Below are positions 57,420 to 64,000 of a stretch of 64,000 bases of DNA, in pieces. The translations under genes and the position numbers were made by a program. The DNA comes from Guadua angustifolia (Eukaryota; Streptophyta; Magnoliopsida; Poales; Poaceae): assembly GCA_036346375.1 (NCBI GenBank), contig JAYEVE010000828.1, positions 1 through 64,000 on the forward strand. Reading direction: 5' to 3'. Under the pieces are notes generated by a model. It had not been told where the DNA came from. It did no database searches and was given only the letters and a program-made list of their open reading frames with translations. Each line of letters starts with the position of its first letter. Within the stretch, counting starts at the first letter, position 1.

Positions 57420-59640
57420 ACACATAGGATCGATGGCCAGTGATCAGAGGGTGAATGAGTGCCACTACTTTTTTCAGTTTTTCCCAAAGTACTCCAAGAC
57501 TCTTTACTCAATAAGCTACTTAGAGCTACAAAGATTAGAGCCTAGTCGATCTCAGCGGAAGCACTATGAGATAACAAGAAAAAAGAGCATTCACACCTAG
57601 ATTAGTCCCACGGTCAAACAAAGTGAAGTATGACCAATAAAATCGTTATGTCCTTAGTTATATTAGCAGTAGTAGCGTTTTCTCAGGGCAGAACTGAAAT
57701 CAGCACGAAATCAACAAGTAAAAGAGGGGTTAACATTCAAATGACAAGTCCAAATCACGTAAAATTTGAAACATAGCTTCCTTCAGACCCTAGGAGTCTA
57801 TTCCAGTCAGCAATCCCATATATAGATCATTGTCAAAGTTGTAACCTTTATCGGTTTCAAGGAAGATTGCCCCAAAACAAAGCCAAAAATGAAACTGGAG
57901 CCAAAAGCTTAATCGTGGGCTAAGGACGGTCAAGATGACCTTCGATCAACTCCTACACATCCTAACAAGCAAAACCATAGCAAAATTCTAAGCCAAAACA
58001 GCTAGAACAAAAAGCGCTAACAAAATTCACTCCAAAGCCTAAACCTCCAAGAACTTGCTATGAGATTGCCTAGATGGATGAGATATAATCTCCTAGAGGT
58101 TTCTCCACCTCTTACATGTCCTTCGAATCAGCAATACCATAGATCATTGTCAAAGTTCCAACCTTTATCGGTTTTAAGGAAGATTGCACCAAAATAGAGC
58201 TAAAAATGAAGCCAGAGCCAAAAGCTTGCTCATGGGCTAAGGATCGTCAAGATGACCTTGGATCAACTCCCACATGTCCTAGCAAGCTACACCACGACAA
58301 AATTATAAGCCAAAACAACTAGAACAAAAGCTCTAAAAAATTCACTCCTTCCAAGCCAAAACCGGTCAACCTCCAATAACTTGCTATGAGGTTGTCTAGA
58401 TGGATGAGATATGATCTCCTAGGGGTTTGTCCACCTCTTACATGTCCTTGGCAACCAACAAGACATAGAGGAATAGGTAACAAAGCAAATCCTAGGAAAC
58501 ATACAAAAGAACAATTCTAACTTGAGAGGGGAGACAAGAATAAAGACTTGGACAAAATTTAATCTATATTTCCACTAGAAGATGGATGATTACAGCCACT
58601 CCAACAATGGAGAAGAGAGCACACTCAAGAGCACATATAACTCATGATTTCACATGTTCTAAGCACACACATCCTATTCATGAACACTACTCTCACCTAA
58701 AGACATCTAAAGGCTTAATCCCTAAGCCACCTCTACCTCTTGAGCATGCTTTTCAAAGTTCCATTAACCCAATCCATGCTATAGTTCTCCATTTACATTA
58801 CCTAAACCACTTAGACTATCGCCACTTTTCTGGTATTAGGCACTTGACCAAAATGCCCCTCTACCTTCACCTCGAAGCAACCTGAAAACCAATCCTTCAC
58901 ATCAAAGCATCTCTGCATGCTTTGACATGTAGCCTGTGGCGTCCAATGACTTGCTGTCAAATCTTCGCACATTTGGTCTCATTCAGATCGTCTCTACTTT
59001 CACTGGCCCAAGTCACATAGAACACCACATGCACCATCTCACGTTTTCACGATCCTAGTATTTTTTGTGTTTCCCACTTGAGCCACATAGCCTAACATGG
59101 ACTTACCCGACTACATGGACCTCAGATCTCTTGCCTAGTCCCGGCCAATTGGTGTTGACCGCTAACATTCTCCAAGCCACCTGCACATCTAAAGACCAAG
59201 CAACCATTTTCGAGCATAGGTTCTATGCACTTGATTCATGTTAGTCAAAACAAAATATCATGCAACATATTTGCACTTATCCTCGACACTCTAAACCAAT
59301 TCAAAACTCAATTCAACAATTTTGGTCAAGGCCGGTATGACCGCCAACTAATGGCCGGTCATAGTGCCCTAACCTCAACAAAAAAACACCCTCTTTGGAA
59401 AATAATACCGCCAACTAAAAATTGGTGCTACCAATCTTGTCAGTGCTACTGTTAACTAAATATCAGTACTACTGATCTTATCAATGCTACCACATTTTGA
59501 ATGGTGTTCTACCTTTCTTCCTGAAAAAGAACCAGAACTTTTATACTCTCCAAAAACACAACTCAAACAATGACACCATTTGCAAAACAAAGTCAAATAC
59601 TTGTCACACATCATGGGGTGACCTCCACAAGGTCTCACAC
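57420..59640. repeat. LTR-like repeat (Copia-type), about 2.2 kb
   Basis: Starts near TAGGATCGATGGCCAGTGAT and AGAGGGTGAATGAGTGCC. Includes an internal tandem duplication and, near the end, GGCCGGTATGACCGCC and ACTAATGGCCGG words like those at 5560-5860. The CCTAAACCACTTAGACTATC block matches 4971-4990. No coding domain. The LTR interpretation is inferred from family resemblance; boundaries are approximate. Confidence 0.5.
57809..58460. repeat. tandem duplication, about 320 bp unit
   Basis: CAGCAATCCCATATATAGAT at 57809 and CAGCAATACCATAGATCATT at 58129. Shared through AGATCATTGTCAAAGTT, TTTATCGGTTT, CAAGATGACCTT and TAGATGGATGAGATAT to CTCCACCTCTTACATGTCCT. Confidence 0.85.
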
Positions 59641-60511
59641 ATGCTCATTCTAATATGTTGTCAGATGGGTAGATGTTTTCTAGTTGTTGACATTGTAATT
59701 GACTAAATATGGTTAGATGGTAATGAGGTTGAAACAAGTTTGCGTTATAGCTGTGTACAAAATTGAGTTTGATGGTGTAGATCATGGGTGGGATTGGGCA
59801 TGGGGAGTTCTCAAAGTCTGTGATCACATATTTTATTCAATTAGTAAATCTCTAATAGTATGGGTGTTGGGTGGAAAAAATTTCAATAACTATGTTGTTT
59901 GTTATCCCAAGAAGTTATACTGTGAAACAATAATCCCCAAAATATAGAAACTTGTAAGATAAAATGGAGATTGCCATAAAATTCTGCCAAAACATTGATG
60001 ATCCGAAGCTAAATTGGGGGGAATAGATACAAAATATATTTGCCACACCAGTGATGACCTGAAAATAAATTGAAGCAGGAGAACTAATCTTTGACAAGTG
60101 TGCATTCTCCAAGATTTGCTCTTCATTAATTAGAACCAACCAAGCCATGGTCATGGTCAGTGCTATTTACACCTTGCCTCGCCACTCTTCCTATCCATTT
60201 CGACTGCTAAATCTTGGTCTTTTCTCCTCTTTTAATTAGCCACTATCCTCCTCCACTGAGACCTAACGAATCAACTACATGTCTTGAAACAACCAGAACC
60301 ACAAATAGCATATAGCACATAAAACGCGCAAGCTACATGTTGCATGCGTTGAAGTACATAATGCAAAAAAATTCAGGGAAAGGGGGGGTAAATGTTCTTT
60401 CCTTTTGTGTTCATAGATCATGGCGGTTGGTATGTTTACATGGCACATGCCATGGTGTTACACAGTTATTTTACCCAGAGCTCTCTTTACTTCTGCAGGA
60501 GTATGATCAAT

Positions 60512-60533
60512 TTGGCTTGGGAGTCATTGGAAA
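60512..60533 (+). promoter_or_regulatory. candidate miR2118 target site 11
   Basis: Core TTGGGAGTCATTGGAAA, 13 nt after an acceptor-like TTACTTCTGCAG. 5 mismatches and 2 wobbles, one opposite miRNA position 10 and one in the seed. Weak, kept because of the shared position after the acceptor. Confidence 0.42.
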
Positions 60534-60690
60534 ATAAAATAGATCGGGGTGATAAGTGGCATGCACTAAAGTTCTGAAGGGGAAAGCATTTCAACCCCTG
60601 GGAGTCATTGGACAATGAATAGTGTTGGGGTAAAAAGTGGCATGCAGTAAAATTCAGGAAGATGAAAGCATTTCAACCACTTGCAGCACA
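60512..60690 (+). repeat. 81-bp tandem duplication including the miR2118-like motif
   Basis: TGGGAGTCATTGGAAAATAA (60518) recurs as TGGGAGTCATTGGACAATGA (60599). Both are followed by AAGTGGCATGCA.TAAA, then GAAAGCATTTCAACC. The second copy lacks the 5' part of the motif. Confidence 0.85.
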
Positions 60691-60940
60691 TGGTGGCTTT
60701 TGTCAATGGTGGATTTAGTAGACTTTTGCATTACACCCTTATAATGCTAGATATTTAGGCTAAATCATGTGAAACATTCAGGATATTTGATGCCAAGTTA
60801 AAGTTGGCCTTGTAGATGTAAACTACCTTCTCCGCCACTGTTTTTTTTTTGCATCGTGGCCTTTTAGGAATAAGAAGTGGCTTGGTTGATGGAGTAGAAG
60901 TTATTAGACTATTAGAAAAAAAAACAAGGTTTAATCCGAT

Positions 60941-61046
60941 ATTTGCCACTCTTCAACGTGAAAATTCGACGTCATGTACAAAAAATGCCACTCCAGTGGC
61001 ATGATTTGTACATGGCGTCGAAGATTGAAATTGAAGAGTGGCAAAT
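60941..61046. repeat. 106-bp foldback (near-perfect inverted repeat)
   Basis: The left arm ATTTGCCACTCTTCAACGTG...ATGCCACT and right arm AGTGGCATGATTTGTACATG...AAGAGTGGCAAAT pair over about 50 bp around a 2-nt centre. Such a hairpin could be a small foldback element, or a transcribed stem if it lies in a PHAS precursor. The minimal loop argues against a normal miRNA precursor. Confidence 0.8.
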
Positions 61047-61769
61047 TTCTAAATCTCCCTAGAAACAAAGTCAGTGTGGATGAATCGTGGCTCCTGATTA
61101 TTGGTTTGCTATTGTAAACAAGTGCTGCACATATTCTGGTATATCTGCGTCTATATCAATTTGTAATCTTGAGAAGTTACTGTTTTTTGCATCATGCATA
61201 CGCTGAAATGTCGCTTGCAATCACTCTGTTCTGTAGGTGAAAATACTTAGGTGCTAGATTTATAAGACACAAGGAAATGACAATTTGAATAGAAGGAGGC
61301 ACTGTACTGAACATGTTAACAATCATGGGCATGTCGCACACTTTTGTGTGCTGACAAGCTATCTGGCCATGACAAATACTAAATGCCACTAGTCATAATT
61401 TTGGACTGATTACTTGAGTAAATCCCAAAATGCCCTTGAGAAAACTTCATGATGGCTAGAAGAGACGAAGTTAAGTCTGCCTAACAAATAAAAATATCAA
61501 CTTTGTCGTCTCAATCTCATGGCAGGGACACAAAATTTGCGTTCACAAATTCATGTCCAGGATGTCTCAAATAAAAACATAGTTACTTGGTGAATATATG
61601 TATTAACACGGCTCAACTACTCTCCCTTATTCCTTTGTATAAGCCTCTGTCTCCACTTTCACCACCATTGCTGCCAAGAACCTTCCCTTTCTCTGTTCCT
61701 TGTGCTCAACATCAGCCCATTTTCATTCCAAGAATGTTGTCCACCTGAAGCTATAGTTCCATACAAATT

Positions 61770-61911
61770 GTAAGCTACGAGAGCAGACATGCAAACATCG
61801 AAGCTTGTTTGTATGGTCGTATCTCATGACTTGCAACATATCGAGGGATCACACTTACAAGCTCTGTTACTTACGTAGCTTTATCCATTTTGGCTTGGGA
61901 TGCATCAGGAA
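61770..61911 (+). ncRNA. intron and exon-2 start of candidate 21-PHAS precursor, unit 12
   Basis: A possible intron 61770-61878 (109 bp) with donor CAAATT|GTAAGCTACG and acceptor TTACTTACGTAG. Its length equals that of unit 13 and it shares TCGTATCTCATGACTTGC-like sequence with the other units. The site follows 11 nt after the acceptor. An upstream pyrimidine-rich segment with TTGTATAAGCCTCTGTCTCC at about 61636 may be the promoter and leader. Confidence 0.45.
61890..61911 (+). promoter_or_regulatory. candidate miR2118 target site 12
   Basis: Core CTTGGGATGCATCAGGAA. 4 mismatches. The seed side GCATCAGGAA is perfect; one mismatch falls opposite miRNA position 11. Confidence 0.55.
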
Positions 61912-63130
61912 CGAGTCATGTCGCGTTGCTGCTGACAATTGCTTGATTCTCCTCCGAGTCCATACCCCAAGCAACTGTAGGTTTTTTTGTTTCGAAGGCA
62001 GGCTTTCATATCACAGTAATGTCTGAACTGATGGCAATGTCTCTAAATGGATGGTCTACTTTACCTGATGTCATGAATAAAACTGTAACAATCGAAATGT
62101 GAAGAGTTTGAGAAATTTTACGGTGGATAACGTATGTAGTAAGTAGTGGTAGTAGAAATCAAATATAATCATCCATTCCTCAAGGGTATTTTAGACTTTT
62201 CCTATCCATTCATCAGGGGTATTTTAGATTTTTTCTAATTTATTCACAGTTTTAGATTCACTGAATACTTAGTGATCTTCATAGACTTCTTATCTATTCA
62301 TCTTCCATTCATCAGGATCGATATGTTTTACCATAGAGGACAAATAACATGACATAATTTTTTACCCTTTTACCTTTCTCTGAATTTTACTATCAATATT
62401 ACAGACGGTAGTATAAATAAATCTAAATTGATTTCAACTATTATATTCAAAGAAATAGATGGCTTATATTAATTTTAATCCACTGTAAAAGAGCTCAAGA
62501 GTTTTTGTTCTGGAAATGACCGTCCACCAAGTAAAATTTAAGAAAGATTTAAAATTGGCCTTGATCTTGTCTCTGAACAAATATTGCAGAGCTAACCACA
62601 AACGCCATGCTACCGGTGTTTGTGGCTAGGCTATCACTAGTCGCTACTATCCTGGGCCTTCCTCTTGCATAAAGATTCGTGCCGCCTCCTTCGGTGTGAG
62701 CGTGGGGTTTCTGGTGGCGACGGGTGGTAAGCACACGGTTTGGGGGGCTTCTGACAGCCATTGTTTCCGGCAGCCGATGGAGGAGGTGAGGCGGGGCTCT
62801 TGGCTCTGGCGAGCCAAGCCGGGCTTGCCTTGTGGTGGAGCTAAGGGGGAGAGACAACAAAGAAAGGGGAAGGGGAGAGATGAGAACTAGCGCGAATCTC
62901 GGAGCATTTGGACTGCGAGAATAGTGCATGAATCTACATGCAGTTTTGGGAGAACTGCACTCCATAGCTGACAACAGAAATCATGTCAGATTTACTAACG
63001 CCGTTATTTTTTTTCAGTTTTTGCCAATAGAACGAATTAGAGCATTTCGGCCTGAAGGTCTCTAATATTATCAGCTACTACTTTACTGCACATTGGTTTG
63101 TACTATTTAATGCCAGCAACCAATCCGTGC
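61912..63130. other. no protein gene recognised
   Basis: Body of unit 12, then AT-rich sequence with a duplicated GGGTATTTTAGA word (62185 and 62217). 62570-62890 is GC-rich and gives a minus-strand frame of 141 codons (62549-62974) with a Leu/Ser-rich start but no domain or paralogue in the window. From about 63050 (GCCTGAAGGTC, TTGCCAGCAACCAATCC-like) the PHAS promoter-side block begins again. Confidence 0.4.
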
Positions 63131-63505
63131 CAACAGCCAGTCTCTGTATTCATCTACCTACGTTCTCTCGAACTTAATTGCCCTCTTCTCTTCATCTGTT
63201 CTTATGCTCAAATGCATCCTCACTAAGATGTACTAATCTTCTGCGTTTTCGAGAGAGAGGATTTCATGCGACTGCAGTTACTGAAAGCATATGAAAGATC
63301 TAGGACCTAAACTGTATGTAATATTGGTCACTCGTCATGGGTGTACTTTGGGAAAAAAGGTAAATCCACTTGCGCTGCTTGTCTCTAGTCTACGATATTT
63401 CGTCATATCTGTACATAGTACCTCATGAATTGTTGACATCTTGCTTCATACTTGGTTTGTATCTGCAGCACCTGTGCATAATTTTGGGTTGGGTGGTGCC
63501 AGGAG
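63131..63505 (+). ncRNA. 5' part of candidate 21-PHAS precursor, unit 13, with predicted intron
   Basis: Leader block CAACAGCCAGTCTCTGTATT followed by CATCTACCTACG, then CTCAAATGCATCCTCACTAA at 63207-63226. The predicted intron 63360-63468 (109 bp) has donor AAAAAG|GTAAATCCAC and acceptor TTTGTATCTGCAG. It aligns with the unit 7 intron (GTAAATTCAC, AGTCTAC, GTCATATC, TTGACATCTTGCTT). Exon 2 starts CACCTGTGCATAATTTTGGG with the miR2118 motif 15 nt in, exactly as in unit 7. No shared protein frame. Confidence 0.6.
63484..63505 (+). promoter_or_regulatory. candidate miR2118 target site 13
   Basis: Core GTTGGGTGGTGCCAGGAG. 4 mismatches and 4 wobbles. Weaker in sequence than site 7 but with the same leader, intron and spacing. 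Confidence 0.52.
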
Positions 63506-64000
63506 AAAACTTGAGGGGCAACAAACAGTAGAATGAACCAAAGTGGAGTGCTCACCTACAGTACTTGTCAAATATCCTCCATGGACATTTTGATTGCGTA
63601 AGAAAAGCAACCTTAACAGTGGAGTTGCTTTTTTTTCTAGCCTCCCAAAATAACTTTTTAGAAATCTAGCCCTCTTCCAAATAAATTTGCAAAAATAATC
63701 TCCTTCTCGACCACGAAAGGCACGGCAGGTGACTTGCCACGCTACAGGAGCACGGAATGTTTTTCTGCTGAGCACCCATACCTCGGCAAGTCCACCAATT
63801 TAGTATGTTGATTACTCAATTAATCACTTTACTAATTTAATCACATAATTAAGTCACTAAATAAATGACTTCGCTTAATTCAGTGGCTAATTAAGCCACT
63901 ACCTTGCTACCAGTTACGGTAGCTCGGCAGAGCGCACATACCGTGCCTTCTGCGATCGAGGAATGGGCTATTTTTATAAATTTATTTAGAAGTAGTTTAG
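63506..64000. other. no gene recognised
   Basis: Downstream body of unit 13, then AT-rich sequence with TTAATCAC / TAATTAAG repeats at 63810-63900. The minus-strand frame at 63446-63775 is a shadow with no domain. Confidence 0.45.

Noticed and set aside
62549..62974. 141-codon minus-strand frame with hydrophobic start
   Set aside because: Leu/Ser/Pro-rich with no domain, no supporting codon pattern and no splice context I can defend; could be a captured gene fragment but unsupported.

Overview
The window looks like nuclear DNA of a grass (Poaceae). It is built almost entirely of nested plant transposons (Gypsy and Copia-type LTR elements, hAT, CACTA-like, Stowaway and Tourist MITEs, a LINE tail), and I found no intact host protein-coding gene. 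The non-transposon framework carries repeated copies of a 22-nt motif complementary to the grass microRNA miR2118. I cannot name the species.

Main result: thirteen copies of the miR2118-complementary motif lie on the plus strand at 2577, 27307, 28388, 29848, 32758, 33422, 34767, 36259, 40722, 53773, 60512, 61890 and 63484. Several sit behind a shared leader block and a small intron that ends 6-15 nt upstream of the motif. In grasses, clustered non-coding transcripts with one such motif are the precursors of 21-nt reproductive phasiRNAs (21-PHAS loci). I read the window as a tandemly expanded PHAS cluster that has been broken up by transposons. This needs small-RNA data, because phasing cannot be seen in DNA.

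Layout. 1-2.6 kb: an AT-rich repeat, a MITE and the first PHAS unit, followed by an RNase H-like pseudogene fragment. 4.3-6 kb: LTR-like repeat. 6-24 kb: an old Gypsy element (Gypsy-2, minus strand, LTR of about 2.9 kb holding a hAT insertion) split inside its reverse transcriptase by an 11-kb Gypsy element (Gypsy-1, 7132-18113, minus strand). Gypsy-1 has decayed gag-pol and, on the opposite strand, a spliced coiled-coil reading frame. 24.7-27.3 kb: a composite small LTR (TRIM-like) element with inverted internal copies and TSD TATAC. 27.3-41 kb: the densest PHAS stretch, with a segmental duplication (27.3-28.3 and 33.4-34.6 kb), a Stowaway and a Tourist MITE, a LINE tail, CACTA-like and hAT remnants and a (TA)54 tract. 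41.8-47 kb: another minus-strand LTR element with two nested LTR fragments. 47.5-52 kb: repeats and two hAT elements, one keeping the transposase dimerisation domain. 53.7-63.5 kb: further PHAS units with another hAT and LTR fragments between them.

How it fits together: the PHAS units would be transcribed by Pol II, cut once by miR2118 and converted to 21-nt phasiRNAs. The retroelement genes are all frameshifted or truncated here and are annotated as remnants.
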